Shown here: positions 1-7,633 of the stretch, one piece after another
Numbering within the stretch: the first letter of the stretch is position 1
How the letters are laid out: every line of letters begins with the position of its first letter
DNA from: an uncultured Akkermansia sp.
GTDB lineage: Bacteria > Verrucomicrobiota > Verrucomicrobiia > Verrucomicrobiales > Akkermansiaceae
DNA length: 15,157 nucleotides
Direction: 5' to 3'
Assembly (NCBI GenBank): GCA_904501955.1
Contig: CAJGCY010000054.1
Location: forward strand, 1-15,157
Notes under the pieces: model-generated
What the model saw: only the letters and a program-made list of their open reading frames with translations
Told to the model about the DNA's origin: nothing
Databases searched by the model: none
Translations under genes and position numbers: made by a program

Positions 1-84
1 CGAGTCTCGCTGACGCTCGCTTTCTGGGGGCTTCGTTCGCTACGCAATCTACGCCCACCCTGAACGCCGAGGCTAGGCTTCTAT

Positions 85-109
85 CGCTTTGGTCTGAAAG
101 ACCAAAGCG
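85..109. repeat. Perfect inverted repeat, 11-bp arms
   Basis: The arms CGCTTTGGTCT (85-95) and AGACCAAAGCG (99-109) are exact reverse complements around a GAA loop. No T-run follows on either strand, so it is not a classical intrinsic terminator. It lies in the non-coding stretch at the window edge, where I see no open reading frame. It could be a fragment of a dispersed repeat or an RNA hairpin from a gene outside the window. Confidence 0.5.
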
Positions 110-150
110 CCTACGCCTGCGGCAGCCATTCTGGCCTGCCTGGGCGTAGA

Positions 151-185
151 AAAACAGCGTATCAGGTTTCCTGATACGCTGTTTT
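151..185 (-). terminator. Intrinsic terminator of tRNA-Ala, probably bidirectional
   Basis: A perfect 16-bp inverted repeat (151-166 with 170-185, loop TTT) carries A-runs on one arm and T-runs on the other, so it can end transcription on both strands. On the minus strand it begins 9 bases past the tRNA-Ala 3' end and continues into a T-tract. It probably ends the tRNA transcript and insulates it from genes to the left. Confidence 0.8.
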
Positions 186-193
186 ACGAAGCC

Positions 194-266
194 TGGAGCA
201 TAGCGGACTCGAACCGCTGACCCCTTCAATGCCATTGAAGTGCTCTACCAGCTGAGCTAATACCCC
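194..266 (-). tRNA. tRNA-Ala, anticodon GGC
   Basis: The minus strand reads as a 73-nt cloverleaf. The acceptor arm GGGGTAT pairs with ATGCTCC and is followed by discriminator A. The D-arm AGCTCAGCTGGTAGAGC is canonical. The anticodon stem CTTCA/TGAAG closes the loop ATGGCAT with anticodon GGC, and the T-arm holds GGTTCGAGTCC. CCA is not encoded, since GGC follows, so it must be added after transcription. A promoter lies just upstream and a terminator just downstream, so it looks like a single-gene transcription unit. Confidence 0.95.
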
Positions 267-298
267 GTTTGTTTATGTTGTCCTTAGCGGACGGGCGA

Positions 299-327
299 AT
301 TATACAGGTTTGCACTGTGTTTGGCAA
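299..327 (-). promoter_or_regulatory. Sigma-70 promoter of tRNA-Ala
   Basis: On the minus strand TTGCCA (327-322) and TATAAT (304-299) are separated by exactly 17 bp, with TG one base before the -10 box (extended -10). Transcription would begin near 292, about 25 nt before the mature tRNA 5' end at 266. It lies between the membrane-protein stop codon and the tRNA, so the tRNA need not depend on read-through. Confidence 0.75.
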
Positions 328-357
328 GTAAAAAGTGTGAAAAATTGTGATTTTTCT

Positions 358-987
358 TTAATTTTTTGGCAAAATGGGGGTCTGGATGCCGCGGGAATAG
401 CGATAAATGGCGGAGGTGAAGGCGGAATACATGAGGATTTCTCCCATTTCTTCGGCAATGAAGCAGATGTTGGCGCGCTCGGAGATGACGCCGACGAGGA
501 GGCCGATGATGAGGAAAGCGGTTTCCCACACGGGGATGCGGGTGCGAATGAGGGTGTGGTAGAGGCTGCTCAGGTTGCCTTTGCGGCAGAAGGCGGTGAG
601 GCAAAGGAGCCCCATAAAGATATAAACGGCGATGCGGATGACGGGGCCGTGGGGGATTTCCTTCCATTTAAGGTAGTCTTGCACCGGACCGCAATGGAAG
701 ATTTCTCCGCTGCGGCTCCAGAGGAGCACGCGGCCGCAGTTTACCTCGCGCAGCAGGAGGAAGAGGCAAACGGTAGCAAAAAACAGGTAGAGTGATTTGT
801 GCTGCTTTGCAGTGACGCAAAAGAGGATGCTGAGCATGAGGAGAATGTTCTGCGTGTTCTCCAGTATGCCGTTCTCGTAGCCCCAAGAATCAGGGGCGTA
901 GCTGATGAGCCATGCGCCCAGCGGCAATAAGAGCCAGATGAGGCGGGTGGAGGTGGTGTGCGAAAAATCCCATCTATTAGAGTTCAT
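358..987 (-). CDS. Multi-pass membrane protein of unknown function
   Basis: A 209-residue polytopic inner-membrane protein. Hydrophobic segments lie near residues 14-31, 41-60, 65-79, 115-135 and 152-170, with a possible sixth at 176-192. Short polar loops hold the distinctive R80-E81-x-N-C-G-R86. The sequence around E43 (ENGILENTQN) and E179-E180-M-G-E recalls, from memory, a family of uncharacterised bacterial membrane proteins with an REISWGQR-like signature; I know no function for it. Start: ATG at 987 with only a weak AGG before it, but a good promoter sits 26 bp upstream. It appears monocistronic. The gene is real on hydropathy and promoter; the role is unknown. Confidence 0.75.
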   Translation of the reverse strand: MNSNRWDFSHTTSTRLIWLLLPLGAWLISYAPDSWGYENGILENTQNILLMLSILFCVTAKQHKSLYLFFATVCLFLLLREVNCGRVLLWSRSGEIFHCGPVQDYLKWKEIPHGPVIRIAVYIFMGLLCLTAFCRKGNLSSLYHTLIRTRIPVWETAFLIIGLLVGVISERANICFIAEEMGEILMYSAFTSAIYRYSRGIQTPILPKN

Positions 988-1012
988 GCCTGGTCGTGTT
1001 GCTTTTCTTTAT

Positions 1013-1040
1013 ATTATAGCATCCTCTGCGCGGTTTGCAA
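1013..1040 (-). promoter_or_regulatory. Sigma-70 promoter of the 358-987 membrane-protein gene
   Basis: Read on the minus strand, TTGCAA (1040-1035) and a perfect TATAAT (1018-1013) are separated by 16 bp, with TGC directly before the -10. The start site would fall near 1006, leaving a leader of about 18 nt before the ATG at 987. Confidence 0.65.
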
Positions 1041-1154
1041 GGTGTTAATGCTGCGCGAGGGGTGGTTGGGGGCGCAAAATGCAATTATAACACAAGGGCG
1101 CGCGCACAGCTGCGGTTTAGCCGGCAAAAAAAATGCGCCGGTGGTATGAACAGT

Positions 1155-1184
1155 GCAGCTCGGTGGAGGACTCCACCGAGCTGC
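1155..1184 (-). terminator. Strong stem-loop after the M16 gene
   Basis: A 14-bp perfect inverted repeat (1155-1168 with 1171-1184) has only GA between the arms, so the real hairpin is about 13 bp with a four-base loop. It is GC-rich and starts 25 bp beyond the M16 stop codon. No T-tract follows on the minus strand, so it may work with Rho or act as an mRNA 3'-end stabiliser rather than as a fully intrinsic terminator. Confidence 0.65.
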
Positions 1185-1209
1185 GTGTGATATGAGTTAT
1201 GACAAGGGG

Positions 1210-4200
1210 TTACTTGATGATAACCGTCTTGCTTTCACCCTTTTGGAGCTTGAGCTCGGGAATGAGGATGAAATCATCTGTGAGCACAGCGCCTTCCACG
1301 TTGCACTCTGTGGCGCCCTGCCCTGTGGCTGCCGTGGGGAACCATACGCCGAGGCGGCCCTTGTGGTCCATGTTGGCGGTGATGGTGAAGGATTTGGGGT
1401 TGACCCACTCTACCGTTACCGGGCACGGGGCTTTGGAGCAATCCAAGGAGGCGGACCAGGCGGGGTCGCCATAGAAGGCAACAACGTCGCGATCGTGCAC
1501 GTAGCCCAAGGCGTCCTTCACGTTGTCTTGCGTGAGAGCGGCGCCGCTGAATACGACAGCATTTTGCAGGCGGCCGCTAACTTGATCGTCGTTGAAGCGA
1601 ACATCAAGCAGTTTGGGGTCAATCTTGCGGGTGTTGTCGAGGATGAACTGGTTGTTGAGGAACCAGGCGTGTGAGAGCGGGGTGCCGTTGGCGGAGTCGA
1701 AGAAGCAGCTGAGGGTGCCCCAACCGCCTGCGCCATACCAAGAGGGTACGGTGTAGCCGACTACCTGATTGCAGGTGTAGGCAGAGAGGGCGGTTACGGC
1801 CATGCTGTCTTTGGTGTTGCAGGCATCGCCAAAGAGGCAGTTGCCGGCAGCCAGCCAAATGCGGGTGGTGCCATCGGGCTCAATGGCGGGGCACTCGCGG
1901 TCCTTAGCAAGCTTGGCCAGGCCCTCTGTGTTGCCACGGTTGGCCTGCGAGAGCGGGCGGTAGAAGTAGCCCAACTGCGGCTTGCGGAGCTGGTAGAAGC
2001 GGTTGCCGGAGGGGAAGATGAGGCCGCGGGAGAACGGCATCTCCAGATTGAACTGCGTGGCGTGGCTGGAGCTTACAACCATGTGGGCCTTGGCGTTGGC
2101 AAGGCGTTCTGCGAAGAGGCTTTGGAAGCCCTGCTCCAAGAGCTGGGTGCCCTCGGGGGTGGTCTCGTCGTAGGTGGTGGTGGTGGGCTCTACGTTGCCG
2201 GTTTGCTCCAAGATGGGGCAGTTGGTCCAGTCCGTAATGCAGTAGCTGTACTCGAAGTGGTGCCAGCCGATGTTGGTGGTGGAGAGCAAGCGCTTGATGA
2301 CGAGCGGCTCTGTGGCGGTGGCAATGCGCATGGCATCGTCTGCACTGTAGCCGGTGATGATACCCCACATGCAGTCGCCCCACAGGTCTTCGTCTACCAC
2401 GCGGGCGGCACGGTGTATATCGTTGATGGCCACACGGCCTACCTCCTCGGGCTTAAGCACAAGGCCGGCGTAGCGGGCGCCGGTGCTGCGCATGGCTTCC
2501 GTTACGTTCTTTTCTGTGACGGAGGGGATGACTACCTTTTGAGCGCCGGGGTATTTTTGCACGAGGGCATCTGCCACGGCAGCCCAGGCGGGGTCTGCCA
2601 CGGTGCTCTCGGTGGTAATGACGGTGTAGTCCTCAACAGTGGGGGCTACTTTGGCGATGGGGGTGGCATCCTCTGCGGCGGGGGTGGCCTCGGGCTGCTC
2701 TTCATCTGCCGGGGTGTAGTCCTCGGGCACTACGTAGTAGCAGTTGACGTTGCGGTTGCCGAACACCTCTTTAGCGAGCTGCTGAATCTCATCGAAGGTG
2801 ATGCTCTTGAAGTCATCTACCACGGTGCGGATGCTGTCCAGCTTCTCGGGGTCGCTCTGCAGGTCTGCCAAGGCGCCGCACCAGAAGGAGTTTTGGCGCA
2901 GGTTCTTCTCTGCCGTGGCAATGATGGGGCGAATGGCGCAGTCGAAGTCGTCCTGCGTGAACTCGCCGCGGCCTACGGAATCCAGGATTTCCATCATGGC
3001 ATCGTTCACCTTCTTGCGGTTGCGTTTTACACCGGCGCTGGAGGTGGTGATGATGGCGGCGTTATCCAGCTCTGCCGGGGCAGTGAGGGATACGGAGGGG
3101 GAGTAGGTTTCACCCATCTTGGCGCGAATGCCGTCAAACAGCTTGGCGCGGGCAATGGAGGTGAGCACGCGCAGGCGGCGGGTGCGCTTTACATCCTTGC
3201 CATCGCCGGCGGGGCGAATCTGGGCTACGATGGTTTTATCCAACGTGGTGGGATAGCGGAAGAACTCCTCCTGCCCCCACGGGCGGAAGTTGACGGTGCG
3301 CTGCTCCGGGGTGAGCTCTGTAAACTCGGCATTGCGCTGGGGCATGGCGCCGAAGGTGCGCTCGAGCACGGGGAGTGCCTTCTCGATGTCGAAGTCGCCC
3401 ACGAGGGTTACCTCGATAGCGCCGTGCTGCAAGGCGGGCTCAAGGGCGGCCTTCACTTGCTCAAGGGTTACGGCCTCTACCTCTTGCTGGGCAGGTACAT
3501 TGAAGCGGATGTCGTCACCATACAGAGCCTTGGAGCTGTGCACGGTGAAAGCACCTTGCGGGGTGGTGGCCAGCTGCTGGTACATGGCCGGCAGGCGGCG
3601 GTGAATCATAGCCATGGCCTCTTGGCGGAAGCCGGGGTGCATGATGCCGGCTACAATGAGTTTGCACTGCAGCTCAAGGTCTTCCTCTGTGGTGCCGCCG
3701 GAGAAACTCATTCTGGCGTCGCCCATGCCGAAGTTGAGGTCCACATTGTGACCGAGCATGATGCGCTTGAGCTCATCCAAATCGTGAGCCTCGAGGGCGC
3801 TCAGGCTAATGACGGAACCGGCTACGGTGCCAAGACCGGGCACGAGGGGCAGCTTAAGGTTGCCGCCATCTACTGCGGCGCTTACGGTGAGGGCGCCCTT
3901 GCGGTAGTCTGTGCTCTTCAGGTTTACCTTAACGCCGTTGGAAAGCGTGAGGGTGGTAACATCAATATCTGCAATGTGCTCGCGCTTAACGATGCTGCCG
4001 GGCTCGCCGATGGTGTCGTAGGCAAAGGGCTTGGCGGCACGCAGCACGGGTTTTTCTACTGCTACCTTGGTGGAGGCATCGAACACGGCCTCGAGGCTCT
4101 GCTCTGTGAGGTCGGCGGGGATGGTGCCATTGGCGGTAAGCTTGCTGTTGGCGGCATTGTAAGCCTCTGCCAGAGCGGCGCGGCAGCAATCCGGGTTCTG

Positions 4201-5571
4201 CAGAATGTACTCTACAGCCATGCGGAACACGCGCATATCCTCTGCAGGGGCGGTGTGCACGGTCTTTTCGCCAACGGCGTTAACGAGGTAGGAGGCCATG
4301 GAATCTGCCGTGGTGCTCTCCCAGGTTTCGATGGAGTGCGTAAGGTTGGCAGCCATGCCGGAGAGTACCTCTGTAAACTCATGGGACTCAAAGCCGTACT
4401 GAATGGCCTTGCGCAGCTCTTGCTCGGCGCAGCTGAGGGCGGTTTGCCACTTCTCCGGGGCGGAGGCTACTTGCAGGCTGAACACCTCGGCAGTGCCGTA
4501 GAGCTCGCCGTTGTCGATTCCGGCGCGGTTGAAGGGGGCATCTGCCTGCTGAGAAATGCGGCTCAAACGGCCGTTGACGATGGCGCAGGCAATCTGCAAG
4601 GGCATGTCCTTAATGCGCTGCTCCAGCGTATCCTCCTTCTCTACATAAGGCTTAACGGTGCTGGCGGTAATGCTTACAGTGGCCTGCTCCTTAACGGGCA
4701 GCACCTTAACACTGCGGCCCAGGTTGGTGATGGTGCCTACGGAGGGGTGCTCCGGGTTCTCAGCGGCAGGCATGCTGACAAAGTGGTTGCGAATCCACTT
4801 CTCGGCAGTAGCGGGCTCAAAATCACCGGTTACAATGAGCGTCATGCGCTCGGGCACATAGTGCTTCTTATAGAAATCGCGGAACAGCTGGTACGGGGCG
4901 TATTTAATCACCTCCTCGCGGCCGATGGGCATGTAGTGGGCAAGCTTGGCGCCCTCGGTAAGCTGCTCGATGGTGGAAATCATGGCGCGGTAGTTCTCGG
5001 AGTCGCGGCTCTTGAGCTCGCTCACGATGATGCCACGCTCGTGGTCAAGGGCTTCGTCCTCAAGCTTGGCACCGTCGGCAAAATCGCGCATGATGGTGAA
5101 GGCAAAGTTCACCGTCTCAGGCTTCTGATTCGGAATATCCAGCATGTACACCGTGTGCTGCAAGGAGGTGTAGGCATTGGCATCGCCACCAAAACCCAAG
5201 CCCAAACGCTGCATGGCCGGAATCAACTCACCACGCTCAAAATTGCGGCTTCCGTTGAACACCATGTGCTCCAGGAAGTGGGAGATACCGCTCGTCTCCT
5301 CCGTTTCGTCCAATGAACCGGTGCGCACAAAAAGGCGTACACTGGCGCGGCCGGCGGGCTCCTTGGTGGGGCGTATCATGTATGTTAACCCATTATGCAA
5401 CTTACCCACAATCAATTGCGGATCTTGCTTGAGCTGCATATCCTGCACCGGGGCGGCGGCCGTTGCCTCGCTGGCTACCGGCTGAGTCTCGACAGGAGCG
5501 GGGGCCTGGGCATAGGCAAATGCTGCCGTGCCGGCCATGACCATTAGCGTTGTCGTTATGGCTCTGTTCAT
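1210..5571 (-). CDS. Exported M16 zinc peptidase with C-terminal C25/gingipain-like domain
   Basis: A 1453-aa secreted or periplasmic protein. Residues 1-21 are a signal peptide (MNRAITTTL..., likely cleavage AYA|Q). Residues about 55-950 form the two-lobed M16 fold. The first lobe has the inverted zinc motif HFLEH (H98, E101, H102) and a distal Glu, E178 in HERGIIVSEL, 76 residues later. The second lobe lacks HxxEH, as usual, and keeps the substrate-side R816...Y823 (RAKMGETY). An acidic, Ala/Pro-rich linker (about 953-983) leads to about 470 extra residues. In these, VVSSSHAT (H1170), WLAAGNC (C1245), VVGYTVPSW and a late YGDPAW resemble clan CD cysteine peptidases of the C25 type; a beta-rich tail ends the protein. 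The M16 role is secure; the C-terminal assignment is inference. I chose ATG at 5571; an in-frame TTG at 5577 would add two residues. Both have a weak Shine-Dalgarno. Confidence 0.9.
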   Translation of the reverse strand: MNRAITTTLMVMAGTAAFAYAQAPAPVETQPVASEATAAAPVQDMQLKQDPQLIVGKLHNGLTYMIRPTKEPAGRASVRLFVRTGSLDETEETSGISHFLEHMVFNGSRNFERGELIPAMQRLGLGFGGDANAYTSLQHTVYMLDIPNQKPETVNFAFTIMRDFADGAKLEDEALDHERGIIVSELKSRDSENYRAMISTIEQLTEGAKLAHYMPIGREEVIKYAPYQLFRDFYKKHYVPERMTLIVTGDFEPATAEKWIRNHFVSMPAAENPEHPSVGTITNLGRSVKVLPVKEQATVSITASTVKPYVEKEDTLEQRIKDMPLQIACAIVNGRLSRISQQADAPFNRAGIDNGELYGTAEVFSLQVASAPEKWQTALSCAEQELRKAIQYGFESHEFTEVLSGMAANLTHSIETWESTTADSMASYLVNAVGEKTVHTAPAEDMRVFRMAVEYILQNPDCCRAALAEAYNAANSKLTANGTIPADLTEQSLEAVFDASTKVAVEKPVLRAAKPFAYDTIGEPGSIVKREHIADIDVTTLTLSNGVKVNLKSTDYRKGALTVSAAVDGGNLKLPLVPGLGTVAGSVISLSALEAHDLDELKRIMLGHNVDLNFGMGDARMSFSGGTTEEDLELQCKLIVAGIMHPGFRQEAMAMIHRRLPAMYQQLATTPQGAFTVHSSKALYGDDIRFNVPAQQEVEAVTLEQVKAALEPALQHGAIEVTLVGDFDIEKALPVLERTFGAMPQRNAEFTELTPEQRTVNFRPWGQEEFFRYPTTLDKTIVAQIRPAGDGKDVKRTRRLRVLTSIARAKLFDGIRAKMGETYSPSVSLTAPAELDNAAIITTSSAGVKRNRKKVNDAMMEILDSVGRGEFTQDDFDCAIRPIIATAEKNLRQNSFWCGALADLQSDPEKLDSIRTVVDDFKSITFDEIQQLAKEVFGNRNVNCYYVVPEDYTPADEEQPEATPAAEDATPIAKVAPTVEDYTVITTESTVADPAWAAVADALVQKYPGAQKVVIPSVTEKNVTEAMRSTGARYAGLVLKPEEVGRVAINDIHRAARVVDEDLWGDCMWGIITGYSADDAMRIATATEPLVIKRLLSTTNIGWHHFEYSYCITDWTNCPILEQTGNVEPTTTTYDETTPEGTQLLEQGFQSLFAERLANAKAHMVVSSSHATQFNLEMPFSRGLIFPSGNRFYQLRKPQLGYFYRPLSQANRGNTEGLAKLAKDRECPAIEPDGTTRIWLAAGNCLFGDACNTKDSMAVTALSAYTCNQVVGYTVPSWYGAGGWGTLSCFFDSANGTPLSHAWFLNNQFILDNTRKIDPKLLDVRFNDDQVSGRLQNAVVFSGAALTQDNVKDALGYVHDRDVVAFYGDPAWSASLDCSKAPCPVTVEWVNPKSFTITANMDHKGRLGVWFPTAATGQGATECNVEGAVLTDDFILIPELKLQKGESKTVIIK

Positions 5572-5594
5572 AATCAAAAATCTGATTTACACCT

Positions 5595-5623
5595 ACCATA
5601 CCACAATGAATATCACTTGTCGA
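5595..5623 (-). promoter_or_regulatory. Candidate promoter of the M16 gene
   Basis: On the minus strand TCGACA (5623-5618) and TATGGT (5600-5595) are separated by 17 bp, with TG one base before the -10. Each hexamer deviates from consensus. The start site would be near 5588, leaving a short leader to the ATG at 5571. Confidence 0.45.
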
Positions 5624-5704
5624 CCCCTCTTTTCTATAATGACACCAAAAAACCGTTTTTTCTCTGTATGACACCATTCTTCCCCACCCGCCCTCATTTT
5701 CCGC

Positions 5705-5733
5705 TTGACTCCCCTGCCCGCTCTTGCTACCAT
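5705..5733 (+). promoter_or_regulatory. Promoter of tRNA-Ile2
   Basis: TTGACT (5705-5710), 17 bp, then TACCAT (5728-5733) with TGC in front of it (extended -10). Initiation about 7 bp downstream would fall almost exactly on the mature tRNA 5' end at 5740, implying little or no 5' leader to process. Confidence 0.55.
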
Positions 5734-5739
5734 CAACCC

Positions 5740-5812
5740 GGCCCTGTAGCTCAGTGGTTAGAGCAGGCGACTCATAATCGCTTGGTCGCGGGTTCGAGCC
5801 CCGCCGGGGCTA
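5740..5812 (+). tRNA. tRNA-Ile2, anticodon CAU (lysidine-modified)
   Basis: A 73-nt cloverleaf. The acceptor arm GGCCCTG pairs with CGGGGCT, and discriminator A is at 5812. The D-arm AGCTCAGTGGTTAGAGC is canonical. The anticodon stem GGCGA/TCGCT encloses CTCATAA, and the T-arm is GCGGG/CCCGC around TTCGAGC. The anticodon is CAU, but the arm GGCGACTCATAATCGCTTGG matches, from memory, E. coli ileX rather than elongator or initiator Met tRNA. It should therefore be the AUA-reading isoleucine tRNA modified by TilS. The first pair is G1:U72, which is unusual. CCA is not encoded. It has its own promoter and terminator, and an AT-rich cassette begins just beyond. Confidence 0.92.
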
Positions 5813-5823
5813 GCTAAATACAC

Positions 5824-5856
5824 AACCCTCTAACGCTCAATGCGTTAGAGGGTTTT
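5824..5856 (+). terminator. Intrinsic terminator of tRNA-Ile2
   Basis: A perfect 13-bp stem (AACCCTCTAACGC at 5824-5836 with its complement at 5842-5854, loop TCAAT) ends in TTTT. It starts 12 nt after the tRNA discriminator and should separate tRNA transcription from the downstream restriction-modification genes. Confidence 0.85.
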
Positions 5857-5972
5857 AATGATTATTCTTAAATGTCAATGACTTAACTATAAAATTACAA
5901 GTCCTTGATATACAAATAATACCACTCATAAAAAGCTTGTACACGTCCAAAAACGACCTTTTGCACTTCGCA

Positions 5973-6004
5973 GGGACTCAAAAGGACTAGGGTGCTGGCA
6001 TACA
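5973..6004 (+). repeat. Direct repeat, left copy flanking the defence cassette
   Basis: The 32 bases start GGGACTCAAAAGGACTAGGG and end GGCATACA. They match 10827-10858 at 26 of 32 positions by direct comparison. The four-base block before GGCATACA accounts for four of the six mismatches. Upstream of both copies is an AAAACG...TTTTGC stretch, so the similarity extends loosely to the left. It lies between tRNA-Ile2 and the methyltransferase gene. Confidence 0.65.
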
Positions 6005-6064
6005 GGTTGTATTGATATTGAAGGTGCGTTTTGCCCATTTTTTTCTGGAAAGTAGAGCAAGAAA

Positions 6065-6099
6065 TTGCTAAAATGTCTCTGACGCTATAAGACTATAAC
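6065..6099 (+). promoter_or_regulatory. Weak candidate promoter region of the methyltransferase gene
   Basis: Two overlapping -10-like boxes, TATAAG (6086-6091) and TATAAC (6094-6099), precede the ATG at 6107. TTGCTA (6065-6070) is a possible -35 for the first but only 15 bp away. The second box lies just 7 bp before the ATG, and no Shine-Dalgarno is visible, so a very short or absent leader is possible. Confidence 0.25.
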
Positions 6100-6106
6100 T
6101 AATTTT

Positions 6107-7633
6107 ATGGTAATTGATTTGCTGAGTTTGAAGAACGGGCTCCTCGAACATGTCGCTTCGAGGACGGATGCTTATATATCTGCTATGCCTAAAGAAATTC
6201 GCAAAGCTTATGGCCAATTTTTTACCAGCAAAGAGGCTGCTTCGTTTATGGCTTCATTGTTTGTTGTGCCCGAGCAGGAACGAATTACCGTTTTGGACGC
6301 TGGTGCAGGTTCTGGTATTCTTACAGCGGCGTTAGTTCAGCGATTATCCTTTGAAAAGGCGGTAAAGAGCATAGAAATTACATGCTATGATACTGACGAA
6401 AATGTGCTACCGCTCCTGCGAGAAAACTTAGAATGGTTGAGGACCCAGTGCGGTAAGGATTTAACTTATCGTATTATTGAAGATAATTATATATTGAGCC
6501 AAAGTTTGGAGTATAATGATAGGCTCTGCCAATTTGAGTCCCAGAAGTATGATTTGGTAATAGGAAATCCACCATACATGAAGATTCCGAAAGAGGCACC
6601 GGAAGCGAAGGCTATGTCCGATGTTTGTTATGGTGCACCCAATTTATATTTCCTTTTTGCTTCTATGGGGATGTTTAATCTCCGTGATGATGGTGAACTC
6701 GTGTACATTATTCCTAGATCTTGGGTATCCGGTGCATATTTTGCTAAGTTCAGGGAGAAACTGTTGAACACCGGAGTGTTGACACATATTCATCTCTTTG
6801 TCAGTAGAGATAAAGTTTTTGATTCAGAAAGTGTTCTTCAGGAGACGATGATTGTAAAGATAAAGAAATCACAAAAGACTCCTGACTGTATACGTGTTAC
6901 TACCTCAAATTCAAACAAGGATTTCTCTTCGATGACATCTTTTGATGCGCCATATCACGTAGTTGTGAGTGGCGCGGAAAAATATGTGTACTTGGTTACC
7001 GATGAACATGATGTAGAGATTTTGAGAACCTTAAATGCATTGCCCTGTACCTTACCGGAATTGGGATTAAGAATGAAGACCGGCTTAACTGTCGATTTCA
7101 GGACAAGAGAGGCTCTAAGGGATGAATACAGCCCGGATGCTGTGCCTCTTTTGTATTCTCAGCATTTACGTCATGGCCGTGTGAAGTTTCCTGTAGGAAA
7201 GTCTGGTGAGTATTTGGTATCTAATCAGAATTCCTTGAAACAGAAGAATTGTAACTACCTCTTTGTTAAGAGGTTTACATCCAAAGAAGAAAAGAGAAGA
7301 TTGCAATGTGCTGTTTACTTGTCATCAACACTTCCGGACTATACGCATATCAGCACGCAGAATAAAATTAATTTCATAGGATGTAGTCACAAGTCTCTCT
7401 CTGAGGATATGGTATATGGCCTGTACGTACTGTTTAATAGTACTGTGTATGATCAGTATTATAGAATTCTTAATGGGTCGACGCAGGTAAATTCAACAGA
7501 GATGAATCAGATTCCAGTTCCTCCTATTGAGGAAATAGAAAGAATGGGACGGATGTTAAGATTAGAGCCTGACTGGGAGTCCGTTAACGTATGTGATAAA
7601 ATTATCAACTCTAGTATTTCAAATGCATCATGA
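6107..7633 (+). CDS. Type II N6-adenine DNA methyltransferase (PstI/BsuBI type)
   Basis: A 508-residue modification methyltransferase that should transfer a methyl group from S-adenosylmethionine to adenine N6 in the recognition site, protecting host DNA from the adjacent endonuclease. Motif order is X-I-IV, typical of gamma-class enzymes: GQFFTS (36-41, motif X), DAGAGSG (64-70, SAM-binding motif I) and NPPY (154-157, catalytic motif IV). The C-terminal half, with GSTQVNSTEMNQIPVP near 459-474, is the target-recognition part. Length is close to that remembered for M.PstI and M.BsuBI, about 500 aa. Start: ATG at 6107, without a visible Shine-Dalgarno. Its TGA overlaps the endonuclease ATG, so the two are translationally coupled. 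The likely target, CTGCAG, is inferred from the partner gene only. Confidence 0.93.
   Translation: MVIDLLSLKNGLLEHVASRTDAYISAMPKEIRKAYGQFFTSKEAASFMASLFVVPEQERITVLDAGAGSGILTAALVQRLSFEKAVKSIEITCYDTDENVLPLLRENLEWLRTQCGKDLTYRIIEDNYILSQSLEYNDRLCQFESQKYDLVIGNPPYMKIPKEAPEAKAMSDVCYGAPNLYFLFASMGMFNLRDDGELVYIIPRSWVSGAYFAKFREKLLNTGVLTHIHLFVSRDKVFDSESVLQETMIVKIKKSQKTPDCIRVTTSNSNKDFSSMTSFDAPYHVVVSGAEKYVYLVTDEHDVEILRTLNALPCTLPELGLRMKTGLTVDFRTREALRDEYSPDAVPLLYSQHLRHGRVKFPVGKSGEYLVSNQNSLKQKNCNYLFVKRFTSKEEKRRLQCAVYLSSTLPDYTHISTQNKINFIGCSHKSLSEDMVYGLYVLFNSTVYDQYYRILNGSTQVNSTEMNQIPVPPIEEIERMGRMLRLEPDWESVNVCDKIINSSISNAS

Noticed and set aside
310..795. Plus-strand frame of 161 codons opposite the membrane-protein gene
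   Set aside because: Its acidic, Gly/Ala/Glu-rich product has no family features. The opposite strand has transmembrane segments and a consensus promoter.
1153..1674. Plus-strand frame overlapping the end of the M16 gene
   Set aside because: It lies wholly opposite the terminator hairpin and the C-terminal M16-protein coding region, and its product shows no domain.
2062..5316. Very long open frame (1084 codons) on the plus strand opposite the M16 gene
   Set aside because: It is an antisense shadow created by the codon bias of the real gene. The product is low-complexity (Gly/Ala/Val/Leu-rich), has no recognisable motif and no ribosome binding site. The minus-strand frame carries HFLEH and a signal peptide.
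5740..5812. Calling the CAU tRNA a methionine tRNA
   Set aside because: The anticodon arm GGCGACTCATAATCGCTTGG matches the Ile2 type (ileX). The acceptor and D-arm lack initiator features such as the three G:C pairs below the anticodon stem.
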